In this document: positions 11,067 through 20,859 of the stretch, piece after piece
Numbering within the stretch: position 1 is the stretch's first letter
How the letters are laid out: each line of letters begins with the position of its first letter
Source: Curvibacter sp.
Lineage (GTDB): Bacteria; Pseudomonadota; Gammaproteobacteria; Burkholderiales; Burkholderiaceae_C
DNA length: 64,000 bases
Assembly (NCBI GenBank): GCA_004293725.1
Contig: REAW01000014.1
Span: 1-64,000, forward strand
Direction of reading: 5' to 3'
The notes under the pieces: model-generated
What the model was told of the DNA's origin: nothing
The model's input: only the letters and a program-made list of their open reading frames with translations
Database searches by the model: none
Position numbers and translations under genes: made by a program

Positions 11067-11786
11067 CTAGAGCTTCCATTCTCTTTCCTCGAGTTCTGAG
11101 GCTGGTTTGAGCGGTCTGCCAGGCTCTTTTTTACTCACCCGTCGTGGGGTTTGCCTCTGTAAGTTTTGCAAAAACTCTGGTGCGCCCAAGGCCCAGCCAT
11201 GGAGAACCGCCTCAGTCAGGGCAGACTGTTGCACAGATGTCAGACCCGCCTGCACCAATTGGGCGTACGCGGCTTCACGGGCAAATGGGGTGTTGCCCAG
11301 TTCCCATACCAAAGGATGCGGAGTTAGCACCTTGTCTGCGCGCACGCCGGCATAGTGTGCATAACTGGACCAAGGGTAATCCGTCGCGCTCGCCACCATG
11401 CGTGCCCGCACTGGATTGAGGTCGATATAGACCATGCAGGCAAGCAAGTAACGATCGGGCTCGATCAAAGTAGACCTATAACGCCCTTCCCACAAGGTGC
11501 CAGTACGCAGATGTCGATCATTGAAATACCGCACGTAACCACGCCCCAAGGCCTGCATCATCTTGGGAAGCGCCTCGTCCGTTTTGGGGGTAGCCAAGAG
11601 GTGGAAGTGGTTGTCCATGAGCACAAAGGCGTGCACTGCCACCTGGTAACGCTGGGCGCACGATCCTAAAAAATCTTTCAGCGATTGAAAGTCATCACTG
11701 TCCAGGCAAATGGATTGGCGATTGTTTCCGCGTTGAATAACGTGGTGCGGATATGCCGCCAAAGTCAATCGTGGAAGACGTGCCAT
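11067..11786 (-). CDS. REP-associated tyrosine transposase (Y1_Tnp, RAYT)
   Basis: Single-strand DNA transposase of the IS200/IS605-related RAYT group, thought to mobilise short REP-like palindromes. 239 residues. The N-terminal LAAYPHHVIQRGNNRQ is the family start; the HUH metal site is in VLMDNHFHLL and the catalytic Tyr lies in GRGYVRYFNDRH, followed by GTLWEGRYRSTLI and the DLNPVRARMV segment. The ORF is intact. It stands alone between gltB and a lipoprotein gene without paired transposon ends, as expected for a RAYT. Confidence 0.9.
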   Translation of the reverse strand: MARLPRLTLAAYPHHVIQRGNNRQSICLDSDDFQSLKDFLGSCAQRYQVAVHAFVLMDNHFHLLATPKTDEALPKMMQALGRGYVRYFNDRHLRTGTLWEGRYRSTLIEPDRYLLACMVYIDLNPVRARMVASATDYPWSSYAHYAGVRADKVLTPHPLVWELGNTPFAREAAYAQLVQAGLTSVQQSALTEAVLHGWALGAPEFLQNLQRQTPRRVSKKEPGRPLKPASELEEREWKL

Positions 11787-11869
11787 GCCGTAAGTTTGCC
11801 CGAAGGAGAAGCTAAGACAACGTGCGTAAGTTGATGGCGCAACTCCCCAACTGGCTGGACTAAGACCTC

Positions 11870-12337
11870 CTACTTCGGTGCTTTGGTCACACGAACTTTC
11901 CCACCTGTGGTGACCAAAATCACCACATCACCAGCAACAAGTACCTCATTCCCTTTGGCTTGAACGATCGCCCTGCGTTCACCACCTTTGAGCTGAACCA
12001 AGATCTCCAGTGCTTCTTCTTTGGTGGAAAAACGCTCAATCACGTTTCCAGCGGCCGCTCCAGCCACCCCTGCTAAAACACCCAATACCTGAGCTTCGCG
12101 CTGGACGCTGCTACCTGCTGAACCTCCAATAGCCCCCACAACGCCACCAACTGCAGCACCGATACCAGACTGACTCCCATCCACCACTACGTCGCGCACG
12201 GAGAGGACAACCCCGTCCTGGACTTGCGCCATGCGCTGGGCATCGCCGCGCTGGATGACATCGGGGCTGCTGCTAGCACACGCGGCTAAGGCCAAAACCA
12301 CAGCCAGAGACCCCGATATCTTCAAAATTGTTTGCAT
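11870..12337 (-). CDS. glycine-zipper outer-membrane lipoprotein (SlyB/Pcp-like)
   Basis: Probable outer-membrane lipoprotein of 155 residues. The signal peptide ends with lipobox LAAC near residues 17-20. The centre has a glycine-zipper stretch (GIGAAVGGVVGAIGGSAGSS, then GVLAGVAGAAAGNVIE), as in SlyB/Pcp envelope proteins. The C-terminal part is a small beta-rich domain. The gene is alone, on the minus strand; the exact role is unknown, though SlyB relatives are linked to envelope integrity. Confidence 0.8.
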   Translation of the reverse strand: MQTILKISGSLAVVLALAACASSSPDVIQRGDAQRMAQVQDGVVLSVRDVVVDGSQSGIGAAVGGVVGAIGGSAGSSVQREAQVLGVLAGVAGAAAGNVIERFSTKEEALEILVQLKGGERRAIVQAKGNEVLVAGDVVILVTTGGKVRVTKAPK

Positions 12338-12388
12338 ATTTACTCCTGTTTTCAGTGGCCCCGCATAGAGCCTGTCATTCTTAACGGC

Positions 12389-13309
12389 TTAGGCCGGCAA
12401 GGCGTTGTCGTGAGAATTTTCGTTGGGCAATGTAAACCTTGTGTCAAGAAGGGCCTGGATACCCAGCTCTTCCAAGATAGCCCGGAGACGCAGAGCCGAT
12501 GACCGCTTGCGCTGGCCTGTGTAACGCGCCAATATCAGTTCGTTTTTCATGCTGTGCTCCCACCCCACCAATTCAGTCACCGTCACTTGGTAACCATGCG
12601 CCTCTAGGTACAGACAGCGCAGCACATTCGTGACCTGGCTACCCATTTCACGCGTATGGAGCGGGTGGCGCCAGAGTTCGGCCAGTGGCGTCCGGTTAAG
12701 CGAGAGCGCCTTATTGTGGCTCAGGTGGCGCGCCACCTCGGCTTGACAACAGGGCACGAGCACAAAGGCACGTGTGTTTTTTTGCAAGCCAAACGCAATG
12801 GCATCATCTGTCGCTGTGTCACAGGCGTGCAATGCCGTGACCACATCAAAGCTTGCCGGCAAGGCGGATGAATGGATGGAATCCGCCACACTGATGTTGA
12901 GAAAGCTCATACGACCAAAACCCAACCTTTGCGCCAAAGCTTGCGACTTTTGTACTAGCTCGGGCCGCGTCTCAATGCCATAGAGATGGCTATTTGCCAG
13001 GTTCTTAAAGTACAGGTCATACAGAATGAACCCCAAGTAGGATTTGCCAGCCCCGTGGTCGGCCAGAGTCAGCAACCCGCCACCAGCATGTGACAATTCC
13101 GTAATCAATTTTTCTATGAATTGGTAGAGGTGATACACCTGCTTGAGCTTGCGACGGGAATCTTGGTTGAGCTTGCCATCGCGGGTAAGGATATGCAACT
13201 CTTGCAAAAGCTGAATGGACTGCCCCGGGCGCACTTCGTCGGCCAAGGGATTGGTCAGTGGCAATCTCGGGGTCGGATTTTTTCCTTTGTAGCGCGTAAC
13301 GTCGTTCAC
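12389..13309 (-). CDS. SAM-dependent methyltransferase-like protein
   Basis: 306 residues. I choose the GTG at 13307-13309: it overlaps the DUF1415 stop (GTGA) and has AAGGAG just upstream. A methyltransferase-type Rossmann motif is seen in LLTLADHGAGKSYLGFILYDL (about residues 80-100), followed by GIETRPELVQKSQALA and FDVVTALHACDTATDDAI. The HACDTATDDAI segment resembles the GSTCD/Trm-like methyltransferase domain. The substrate is not clear. It is translationally coupled to the DUF1415 gene upstream. Confidence 0.75.
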   Translation of the reverse strand: MNDVTRYKGKNPTPRLPLTNPLADEVRPGQSIQLLQELHILTRDGKLNQDSRRKLKQVYHLYQFIEKLITELSHAGGGLLTLADHGAGKSYLGFILYDLYFKNLANSHLYGIETRPELVQKSQALAQRLGFGRMSFLNISVADSIHSSALPASFDVVTALHACDTATDDAIAFGLQKNTRAFVLVPCCQAEVARHLSHNKALSLNRTPLAELWRHPLHTREMGSQVTNVLRCLYLEAHGYQVTVTELVGWEHSMKNELILARYTGQRKRSSALRLRAILEELGIQALLDTRFTLPNENSHDNALPA

Positions 13310-13888
13310 GACGACTCCTTGGATACGTTCAAACCCAACGCATCCCACCCCGCGTGGCCGATGCGCTCGAATGTTGCAATGTTTTTCTCAAAGATGGATT
13401 CCGGATTGGGGAACGCGCTGACAGCACGATCAATACTAACTTCTCGCAACAAATGCAAGGTGGGGTAAGGGGCTCGGTTAGTGTAGTTGCTGATCGCGTT
13501 GGATTCGCTGTCCGCAAATTGGAACTGAGGGTGAAAACTGGCGATCTGTAACTCTCCATCAAGCTTGGTTTTGCGCAAAACCCGGTCGGCCTGATCAAGG
13601 AACGCATTGAAATTCAGAAAGTCAGGCCACGCATGAGGTGCAATCAGCAGCGTGGTATCGCGGAAATTTGCGTCTGCTGAAGCCAAGTCACGCAGCTCAG
13701 TGCGCAGCATTTCCAAGCACTCCTGTTCGTCTACGCCGAGGTAGACTACGTAATGGATTTGTTCTCACATGCACCACCTTGGCAAATGGGCACAGGTTTA
13801 AGCCGATCACCGCGCGCTCTAGCCATGTTTGCATCCTTGCGATGACTTCGGTCGTTTGAAGCAATGGGGTTTCACGGTGAATGGTCAT
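13306..13888 (-). pseudogene. DUF1415 protein gene broken by a one-base frameshift
   Basis: Two overlapping reading frames make up one DUF1415 protein of about 194 codons, the family's normal length. The first part (from 13888) reads MTIHRETPLLQTTEVIARM... to GLNLCPFAKVVHV and then goes out of frame near 13765-13772. The second frame resumes with QIHYVVYLGVDEQ and runs to 13306 through DTTLLIAPHAWPDF and NYTNRAPYPTLHLLREVSIDRA. Removing one base near GTGAGAACAA would restore HVKQIHYVV. It is either a recent inactivating mutation or a sequence error; the absence of other damage favours recent or artefactual. Confidence 0.85.
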
Positions 13889-13906
13889 GAGAAAACTTAA
13901 CTACTT

Positions 13907-15115
13907 TCAGCTCAGGAACAAGCGTACTCCCGTGAGTCTCTCATGCTCACGCAATGCAAATCTGTCGGTCATACCTGCGATGTAGTCTGCCACCCGTCGC
14001 TGCACGCAGGCGTCGTGTTTAGGGCACAAATGCGCTAATCCTCCACCCGGTGCCAGAGCCTCACCCTGCAGTAGGGTGGGTGCGTTGCAGTATGCAGCAA
14101 ACAATTCCGAGATAACCTGTTTGGCCCGCGCCATGTTTTCAGTGACCTGTGGATGGCGGTACAGGTGCTTAAACAAAAAAGCCTTCATTGCCCGAGATTT
14201 CGCCTGCATTTCTGCAGTGAAACACACAATTGCATCAGAGTGCTTGCGCACCGCGGAGACTGATGTCGGCTGTGCTGCGTCGAGCGCCGTTTGTGTTGCG
14301 GCTATCAGGTCGTACACTTGCTCGCTCAACATGAGCCGAATAGATTCGTACAGCCATCGCCGCTTAAGCGCTGGCTGACTCAATGCAGGATGCTGCGCCA
14401 ACGCAGCTTGACTGAAATGCGCAAACAGTGGCGCGTCCTGGAGTTGCTCAATCGTCAGCAAGCCCGAACGCACGCCGTCATCAATATCATGTGCGTTGTA
14501 GGCAATCTCATCTGCCAGATTGCAGAGTTGAGCCTCGAGGCTGGGTTGACCGCCACTTAGGAATCGATACCCCACTCCCGCACCACCGTCAGCATAGATG
14601 GGCTCCATGGCCTCGATCGCTTTCGCATTGCGGCGCGAGCAGTGCTTAAGAATGCCTTCGCGCGCCTCAAAACTAAGATTGAGTCCATCGAACTGCGGAT
14701 AACGCTCCTCTAGCCAATCCACAACACGCAAACTTTGCAGATTATGTTCAAAGCCCCCAAATGGGGCCATGCATTCGTTCAACGCGTCTTGCCCTGCATG
14801 ACCAAATGGCGTGTGCCCCATGTCATGTGCTAACGCAATGGTTTCCACCAAATCTTCGTTTAAACCCAACGTGCGTGCCATCGAACGCCCGAGTTGTGCT
14901 ACCTCAAGAGAATGCGTAAGGCGGGTGCGAAACAGATCCCCCTCGTGGTTGATGAACACTTGCGTTTTGTAGACAAGGCGTCGAAAGGCGGTGGAGTGCA
15001 CGATACGATCGCGGTCCCGCTGAAATGCGTTGCGAGTTGGTGCGTCCGGCTGGGCGTAGCGGCGTCCACGCGAATGCACTGGCTCACAGGCATAGGTGCG
15101 CAATTGTTCTGGCAT
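13907..15115 (-). CDS. dgt: deoxyguanosinetriphosphate triphosphohydrolase-like protein
   Basis: HD-domain dNTP triphosphohydrolase that converts dNTPs to nucleosides and triphosphate. 402 residues. The HD metal site is spread over RLTHSLEVAQLGR and LAHDMGHTPFGHAGQ; the start region RNAFQRDRDRIVHSTAFRRLVYKTQVF is typical of the family, as is the C-terminal RVADYIAGMTDRFAL. It lies after aroB in the run pilMNOPQ-aroK-aroB-dgt, the usual order in this group. Confidence 0.93.
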   Translation of the reverse strand: MPEQLRTYACEPVHSRGRRYAQPDAPTRNAFQRDRDRIVHSTAFRRLVYKTQVFINHEGDLFRTRLTHSLEVAQLGRSMARTLGLNEDLVETIALAHDMGHTPFGHAGQDALNECMAPFGGFEHNLQSLRVVDWLEERYPQFDGLNLSFEAREGILKHCSRRNAKAIEAMEPIYADGGAGVGYRFLSGGQPSLEAQLCNLADEIAYNAHDIDDGVRSGLLTIEQLQDAPLFAHFSQAALAQHPALSQPALKRRWLYESIRLMLSEQVYDLIAATQTALDAAQPTSVSAVRKHSDAIVCFTAEMQAKSRAMKAFLFKHLYRHPQVTENMARAKQVISELFAAYCNAPTLLQGEALAPGGGLAHLCPKHDACVQRRVADYIAGMTDRFALREHERLTGVRLFLS

Positions 15116-15150
15116 GAAACTTGGGCGTTGGGGCTTGAAGAACTGGAGGA

Positions 15151-15168
15151 GCAGCTATTGAATAAATA
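15151..15168. repeat. partial copy of a dispersed family repeat
   Basis: GCAGCTATTGAATAAATA in the 58-base gap between dgt and aroB resembles the core of the dispersed repeat seen at 34336, 44435 and 45612, in inverted orientation. Short and diverged, so tentative. Confidence 0.3.
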
Positions 15169-15173
15169 TCAGT

Positions 15174-16280
15174 TCAGATACAACAAAGGTCAACTACTTC
15201 GCGTACCACGGCGTCCGGGGCGCCTCGCATGAATGCATGCCCGGTTTCGTCAATTACGACAAAACGGATCTCACCTGCTTCCGATTTTTTGTCTAAACGC
15301 ATCAGGTCAAGGTATCGACCTGCATTGTCCGAGGCATCCAAGGACGGCCCTTTGATTGGCAAACCGGCTCTGGCAATCAAGCCAGTTAATCTGGAAACAA
15401 AGCCAGCATCGACCAGCCCCAGTCGTTGCGACAAATGTGCGGCCATCACCATGCCGCATCCCACCGCCTCCCCGTGCAACCACTCGCCATACCCTAACCC
15501 GGCTTCAATAGCATGTCCAAATGTATGGCCAAAGTTGAGAATTGCGCGCAACCCCGCCTCACGTTCATCCTGCCCTACCACCCAAGACTTGATCTCACAA
15601 CTGCGCTGCACAGCGTATGCCAACGCCTCTGGGTTGCGGTCTAACAAAGCTTGTAAGTTGGCCTCAATCCAGTCGAGAAAACCCAAGTCGGCGATGGGAC
15701 CATACTTGATGACTTCTGCTAGGCCCGCGCTGAGTTCCCGTGCAGGCAACGTGATTAATGTGTCGATATCACACACCACCAGAAGCGGTTGGTAGAAGGC
15801 CCCAATCATATTTTTTCCCAAAGGGTGGTTGATGCCCGTTTTCCCACCCACGGAGGAGTCCACCTGCGAAAGTAGCGTGGTGGGCACTTGTACAAAAGGT
15901 ACTCCGCGCATATAGCTAGCTGCAGCGAAACCGGTCATGTCTCCGATCACGCCCCCGCCCAATGCAAACAAAATAGTTTTGCGATCGCACCCCTTGCCCA
16001 GTAAAGCGTCAAAGATGTCATTGAGCGTTTGCCAATTCTTGTTGCTTTCTCCATCGGGCAAGACCACCAACTCTACTGCGGGGTAGTGCGCACCCAAAGC
16101 TGACATCAGTGCGTCAGCATATAGTGGCGAAACCGTAGTGTTGGTCACTACCACAGCATGAGAAGCCTTGGGCAAGCTCGCGTAGCTGGATGCTGTACCG
16201 AAGAGGTTAGAGCCAATATGGATCGGGTAGCTGCGCTCGCCCAAATCGATGGAAACAGTAGATAAAGTGGACTTCGTCAT
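15174..16280 (-). CDS. aroB: 3-dehydroquinate synthase
   Basis: Second step of the shikimate pathway, NAD-dependent conversion of DAHP to 3-dehydroquinate. 368 residues. Recognisable blocks: [67 protein letters not shown], and the zinc ligand region [15 protein letters not shown]...[10 protein letters not shown]. It follows aroK by 57 bases, the classic aroKB pair. Confidence 0.97.
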   Translation of the reverse strand: MTKSTLSTVSIDLGERSYPIHIGSNLFGTASSYASLPKASHAVVVTNTTVSPLYADALMSALGAHYPAVELVVLPDGESNKNWQTLNDIFDALLGKGCDRKTILFALGGGVIGDMTGFAAASYMRGVPFVQVPTTLLSQVDSSVGGKTGINHPLGKNMIGAFYQPLLVVCDIDTLITLPARELSAGLAEVIKYGPIADLGFLDWIEANLQALLDRNPEALAYAVQRSCEIKSWVVGQDEREAGLRAILNFGHTFGHAIEAGLGYGEWLHGEAVGCGMVMAAHLSQRLGLVDAGFVSRLTGLIARAGLPIKGPSLDASDNAGRYLDLMRLDKKSEAGEIRFVVIDETGHAFMRGAPDAVVREVVDLCCI

Positions 16281-16337
16281 GCCCCGAGTTTAGAGGGTAG
16301 AGAAGCGGGTCTCGCTCGGGGCTAGCTTAGGCACTCA

Positions 16338-16868
16338 CTAAGCTGATGGCGTGTACCCCGACAACTCCAGCTGCATCACCACCATGTTGACCAAAGTTGC
16401 CACAGAGGGACGCCCAGTTTCCAACACAAAGTGGGCCGTTTCCCGGTACAAAGGATCCCGGGTAGCAAACAAATCCCGCAACCGGGTGAGTGGATCAGCT
16501 ACCTGCAGGAGTGGTCGACTCACATCATGCCGGAGTCGACGGAACAACTCTTCGGGCGTGGATTTGAGGTAGACCACATGGCTGCGGTCATGCAAGTGCT
16601 CCCGGTTGGCAAGACGTAACACCGCTCCCCCTCCCGTGGAAATCACTGAAGTCGGAGATTGCGTAAGCCCATCCAGCACTTCCTGCTCTATATCCCGGAA
16701 CCTGGCTTCGCCTTCTTTTTCAAAAAACTCACGTATCGAGCAACCAATGCGTGACTCAATGGCTTGGTCAGAGTCTACAAAAGGGAGGCAGAGCCTGCGA
16801 GATAACTGCCGCCCGACCGTAGTTTTTCCTGAGCCGGGCAAACCAACCAAGCTGATACTCAAAGGCAA
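16338..16868 (-). CDS. aroK: shikimate kinase
   Basis: Phosphorylates shikimate at the 3-hydroxyl using ATP. 176 residues. Walker A GLPGSGKTTVGRQL is at residues 8-21; the shikimate-binding DSDQAIE, GEARFRDIE and STGGGAVLR motifs are all present, with the lid around RPLLQ. The gene starts 27 bases after the pilQ stop. Confidence 0.97.
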   Translation of the reverse strand: MPLSISLVGLPGSGKTTVGRQLSRRLCLPFVDSDQAIESRIGCSIREFFEKEGEARFRDIEQEVLDGLTQSPTSVISTGGGAVLRLANREHLHDRSHVVYLKSTPEELFRRLRHDVSRPLLQVADPLTRLRDLFATRDPLYRETAHFVLETGRPSVATLVNMVVMQLELSGYTPSA

Positions 16869-16895
16869 AGCAAAACCACCAAACCGAAAGTACGA

Positions 16896-18986
16896 TTAGC
16901 GTGCAATAGCCTTGTCAGACAGCACCTTAGGCGTGATAAAGACTAACATTTCCCGCTTGGTCGTGGACTTGGAGCGATTACGGAACAAGATACCTAAACC
17001 AGGCAGATCACCAAAAAATGGTACCTTGGTCTCGCTCTCGGTTTGGTCTTCCGTAAATATCCCACCGATAACCACGGTACCGCCGTTTTCAACCAAAACC
17101 TGAGTTTGAATATGCTTGGTATCAATGGCGAATCCTGCGGGCGTCGATTGACCCACTGAGTCTTTGGTTACGTCCAAAGTAAGGATAATGCTGCCTTCTG
17201 GCGTAATTTGCGGAAGCACCTCCAACTTGAGGTTGGCCTTCCGGAATGCGATTGAAGTGGCTCCGCTTGCCGATGCTACTTGGTAAGGCAATTCCGTGCC
17301 TTGTTCAATCAACGCCTTGATCTGATCCGCCGTAACTACCCGAGGGCTAGACACAATTTTGCCTTTGCCATCGGCTTCCAAGGCAGAGATTTCCAAATTC
17401 AGAAAACGATCAGCACTTGCACCAAAAAGTGAGATCGCGAAAGTGCCAGGACTGCTCGATCCAAGCGCTCCGGTTGAAGGAAGGTTCACAAAATTGCCGG
17501 AGGTAGTCGCTGCAGACCCGACGACATAACTTGAGCCAATCGCGATTCCGGGTTGATCCCCTGACGCCGCCGCGCGTCCACCTCCACCTAACTTTACCCC
17601 CAAGGATTTTCCGAAGCTGTCTGAAGCTTCGACGATACGCGCTTCAATAAGCACTTGTCGAACAGCGATATCAATCTTGGCAATCAATTGCTGCACTTGC
17701 TCCAACTTGCTGGGAATATCCGTCACGAACAACTGATTGGTCCTGTTCTCAAAAATTACGCTACCACGGCTGCTCAAGATTCGGCTTGGTGTTACGCCTG
17801 CGCCGGCTCCTGCGCCCGAAGCTATCAATCCAGCGGCAATGTCAGACGCTTTTCCATAGTTGATTTGAAAGGCTTGCGTTCGAAGTGGCTCCAAGTTCTG
17901 AACTGCAACAACAGACTCCAAATCTAACTTCTCTTTCGCTGAAATCTCGTCTTTAGGGGCAACCCAGAGCACATTCCCACTTTTGCGCAACCCCAAACCT
18001 TTGGCCTGCAAAATAATGTCAAGTGCCTGGTCCCACGGTACGTCTTGTAAACGCAAGGTCACAGAGCCAGAAACAGAGTCTGAAGTCACGATGTTGAAGT
18101 TAGTGAAGTCAGCGATGACCTGCAACAAACTGCGAACCTCTATGTTCTGAAAATTCAGGGAAAGCTTTTGTCCGTTGTAACCCACGCCTTGCGTAAGTTT
18201 CTTGGGATCAATCTTAATTTCCTTGATTTCGACCACAAACTGCTCATCGCTTTGGTAAGCACTATGCTCCCACTGCCCTTGGGGCTCAATGACCATCCGT
18301 ACACGATCCCCCGATTGCACTGAAGTAACGGACTTTACGGGGGTACCAAAATCGCTCACGTCAAGCTTACGTCTTAAACCTTCAGGCAAAGTTGATTTCA
18401 TGAAATCAACGACCAAGGTTTGTCCTTGCTGGCGGATATCAACTCCCACTTGGTTATTTGGCAAAGTAACAACAACGCGTCCTGAACCATCCGCGGTACG
18501 CCGGAAATCCAAGTCCTTGAGCGGCGCACTATCCCGACTGCGGCTTTCAGCAAAATTGGTAACCGCCGTTGGCGCACTGGCTACAACAGGCTCCAATATC
18601 ACCAACAATGATTTGCCTTGAATTTCGGCCTTATAGGCAGCTGGCTGCTTCAAATTGAGCACAACACGGGTACGTTCGCCCGCTTGAACTATGCTCACAG
18701 AACGGAGATTGCCTTGATTGACTTCAACCGTCGAACGCCCCATGGTATTGGAGACACCAGGAAAATCCAACGCAATACGCGCTGGGGATTGAATGGCAAA
18801 TCCGGTAGGTAAAGCAGTTAAGGCTTCAGACAGGTCAATTTTTACGACCTCGCCACCGCCTTGCATGGAACCACTCACCGCTTCGATTGACGGCTGGGCG
18901 AGCACAACAGTGGATAAAGACAACAGAAAGGCCGCACAAAAATTTTTGTACATTCGCAGTTCTCGCAAAATCATTGGAATCATCAT
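16896..18986 (-). CDS. pilQ: type IV pilus secretin PilQ
   Basis: Outer-membrane secretin through which the type IV pilus leaves the cell. 696 residues. The signal peptide ends at VVLAQP; two AMIN-type domains follow (about residues 35-280), then secretin N0/STN with ISLNFQ-type NFQNIEVRSLLQVIADFTNFNIV, the N1 domain, and the C-terminal secretin domain with VEARIVEASDSFGKSLGVKLG and VPFFGDLPGLGILFRNRS. The start at 18984-18986 overlaps the pilP stop (ATGA) with AGAGG upstream; a later ATG at 18951-18953 is also possible. Confidence 0.96.
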   Translation of the reverse strand: MMIPMILRELRMYKNFCAAFLLSLSTVVLAQPSIEAVSGSMQGGGEVVKIDLSEALTALPTGFAIQSPARIALDFPGVSNTMGRSTVEVNQGNLRSVSIVQAGERTRVVLNLKQPAAYKAEIQGKSLLVILEPVVASAPTAVTNFAESRSRDSAPLKDLDFRRTADGSGRVVVTLPNNQVGVDIRQQGQTLVVDFMKSTLPEGLRRKLDVSDFGTPVKSVTSVQSGDRVRMVIEPQGQWEHSAYQSDEQFVVEIKEIKIDPKKLTQGVGYNGQKLSLNFQNIEVRSLLQVIADFTNFNIVTSDSVSGSVTLRLQDVPWDQALDIILQAKGLGLRKSGNVLWVAPKDEISAKEKLDLESVVAVQNLEPLRTQAFQINYGKASDIAAGLIASGAGAGAGVTPSRILSSRGSVIFENRTNQLFVTDIPSKLEQVQQLIAKIDIAVRQVLIEARIVEASDSFGKSLGVKLGGGGRAAASGDQPGIAIGSSYVVGSAATTSGNFVNLPSTGALGSSSPGTFAISLFGASADRFLNLEISALEADGKGKIVSSPRVVTADQIKALIEQGTELPYQVASASGATSIAFRKANLKLEVLPQITPEGSIILTLDVTKDSVGQSTPAGFAIDTKHIQTQVLVENGGTVVIGGIFTEDQTESETKVPFFGDLPGLGILFRNRSKSTTKREMLVFITPKVLSDKAIAR

Positions 18987-19528
18987 TTCGACCTCTCTTG
19001 CAACGACAAGGTTGCAGCGCGCTCAATCCATTCGCCGACAGCGTCTTGCACAATTTCACGTAAAGTGACTTCGGTCTCATTGATCTTCATGACCCGCCCG
19101 TAGTTGGGGCCCAGATAATTGCCCAGTTTTACTTGGTAAAGTAGATTATCGACCTTGACCAAGGCAACAGGTTGCCCGCCTTTCACAATGCTGCCAACCA
19201 TGACCATCGTATCTAAAGGGAAAGCTTCCAGAGGCTCCTTGCGCCGGGCCAATTCTGGCGCAACCAACGCGGCGTTTGACACTGTTTGTGCCGAATCACG
19301 CTTTAACGCCTGAGTCAATTTTTGATTACTAAATGGCTCCACAGCAGTCACATTCAAATACGGCTCTGGAACAAATTGCTTAGGCTCTGGTATCGGTGTT
19401 ACTTTGGGGCGCGCCTGATTTCGTTCATTCACCATCCATTGACGGATTTCGTCCTCACTGGATGAGCCGCACCCAACCAACACTAAACACAAAGCCAACG
19501 AAGGAACCGCCTTTACTCGCAAGCTCAT
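18983..19528 (-). CDS. pilP: type IV pilus assembly lipoprotein PilP
   Basis: Inner-membrane lipoprotein that links PilMNO to the PilQ secretin. 181 residues. Lipobox LVGCG is at about residues 17-21, followed by a proline-rich linker, and the C-terminal HR domain has MVMVGSIVKGGQPVALVKVDNLLYQVKLGNYLGPNYGRV. It overlaps both neighbours by four bases. Confidence 0.95.
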   Translation of the reverse strand: MSLRVKAVPSLALCLVLVGCGSSSEDEIRQWMVNERNQARPKVTPIPEPKQFVPEPYLNVTAVEPFSNQKLTQALKRDSAQTVSNAALVAPELARRKEPLEAFPLDTMVMVGSIVKGGQPVALVKVDNLLYQVKLGNYLGPNYGRVMKINETEVTLREIVQDAVGEWIERAATLSLQERSK

Positions 19529-20190
19529 TTCTTGGCTCCTGTAGCTTTTCTCTGGGCATTCACTTCATCCCCATCCAAATATCGGAAGGTTTTGGCGGTG
19601 GCTTCCAATGTCAAGGTACTGTCAGGCCGCGGTGTAATGGTGAGATTATTCAAAGTCACAATCCGCGAGAGATGCGCAATGTCAGAGGCGAATGCCGCGA
19701 TGTCGTGGTAACGACCAGAAACCCGAAGAGTAATGGGCAGCTCAGCATAATATTCCTTCACCGCCACTTGCCCAGGACGGAAAAGCTCAAACTGCAGGCT
19801 CCGCCCTAATCCGGCTTGGTTTATGTCAGACAACAAAGCGTCCATTTCCGCTTTGCTAGGTAGCTGCTTCTCCAACTGGGTGACATACTGCTGCACCTGT
19901 TCACGCTGCTTGCGCAGGGCATCCAAATTCACTGCCTTCACCAGCTTCTTCTTGTAATCTTCACGCAGCACAATTTCTTTGTCCTGTTCCTGCTTTAGCG
20001 CCTCTTCAGAGCCGCTAAGCCATAAAAACCACAGAGCAACGACCACAAACACACTCGTAACTGCAAACAACGCATACCGCGGCATCGACGGCCACAACGA
20101 TGGGTCTTTGGGATCCAGATCTCGAAATTGACTAACCAGCTTCTCTTGTAAAGCCGCAAAGTCGATGGAAGAAGATGATATTTTTGCCAT
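19525..20190 (-). CDS. pilO: type IV pilus alignment protein PilO
   Basis: Bitopic inner-membrane protein of the pilus alignment complex. 221 residues: cytoplasmic N-terminus, one transmembrane helix (YALFAVTSVFVVVALWFLWL), a coiled-coil stretch with QREQVQQYVTQLEKQLPSK, then the ferredoxin-like periplasmic domain with ITLRVSGRYHDIAAFASDIAHLSRIVTLNNL. It starts 9 bases after pilN. Confidence 0.95.
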   Translation of the reverse strand: MAKISSSSIDFAALQEKLVSQFRDLDPKDPSLWPSMPRYALFAVTSVFVVVALWFLWLSGSEEALKQEQDKEIVLREDYKKKLVKAVNLDALRKQREQVQQYVTQLEKQLPSKAEMDALLSDINQAGLGRSLQFELFRPGQVAVKEYYAELPITLRVSGRYHDIAAFASDIAHLSRIVTLNNLTITPRPDSTLTLEATAKTFRYLDGDEVNAQRKATGAKK

Positions 20191-20199
20191 GCGCTGAGC

Positions 20200-20859
20200 C
20201 TACTGCTTGGCTTGTGCCGGAGCTACCGTTGATGAAGCAGACGAAACAGGGGCAGAAGCAGCATCCGCCATAATTTTTGCAGCGTTTTTTTCCGCTTCAC
20301 TAGCCCGGACCAACCGAACCTTGATCACAAAATTAGCAACTCGTTTTTGTTCTTTCGCCGAAATTGCTGTAGTACCAGAAACAATTTCTACTAATTCAGG
20401 CTTAGAAAACCATGGAGTTCTATTAGCAAGATTACGCAACAATTCGGAAACACGTTCGTTTGACTGAGCAACACCACTGAGTGTCAACGATTGATCGACT
20501 TGCGTCATTTTGTTGATATACACGCCATCAGGCAATTGAGTGACCAACTCAGTCAACAAATGAATTGGCAAATTGCGATCCGACTGCAGGTCTTCCACAG
20601 CTTGCTGTCGGGCACGTAGTGCAGCGATCTCGGTTTCAAGAGTTGCAATATCCTTGATCTGGGCTTCTAGCTTCTTGATTTCAGTATCTAGCGCCAAGTT
20701 ATTGGACTGTTGCGCGGAAATTGCCGCTTGGAACCAAAGGAAAATGGAACCAGCAATGATTCCACCAAGCAACATTGACGCAACCAAGGATACATTGAAT
20801 AAGTCGCGACGACGTTTGCGAGCCGCTTCTCGGTGGGGCAGTAGGTTGATCAAGATCAC
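20200..20859 (-). CDS. pilN: type IV pilus assembly protein PilN
   Basis: Inner-membrane partner of PilO. 219 residues from the GTG at 20857-20859, which overlaps the pilM stop (GTGA) and gives the canonical start MILINLLPHREAARKRRRD, the motif that docks into PilM. One membrane helix (SMLLGGIIAGSIFLWFQAA) and a coiled coil follow. A longer reading to 20889 lies inside pilM and is not needed. Confidence 0.94.
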   Translation of the reverse strand: MILINLLPHREAARKRRRDLFNVSLVASMLLGGIIAGSIFLWFQAAISAQQSNNLALDTEIKKLEAQIKDIATLETEIAALRARQQAVEDLQSDRNLPIHLLTELVTQLPDGVYINKMTQVDQSLTLSGVAQSNERVSELLRNLANRTPWFSKPELVEIVSGTTAISAKEQKRVANFVIKVRLVRASEAEKNAAKIMADAASAPVSSASSTVAPAQAKQ

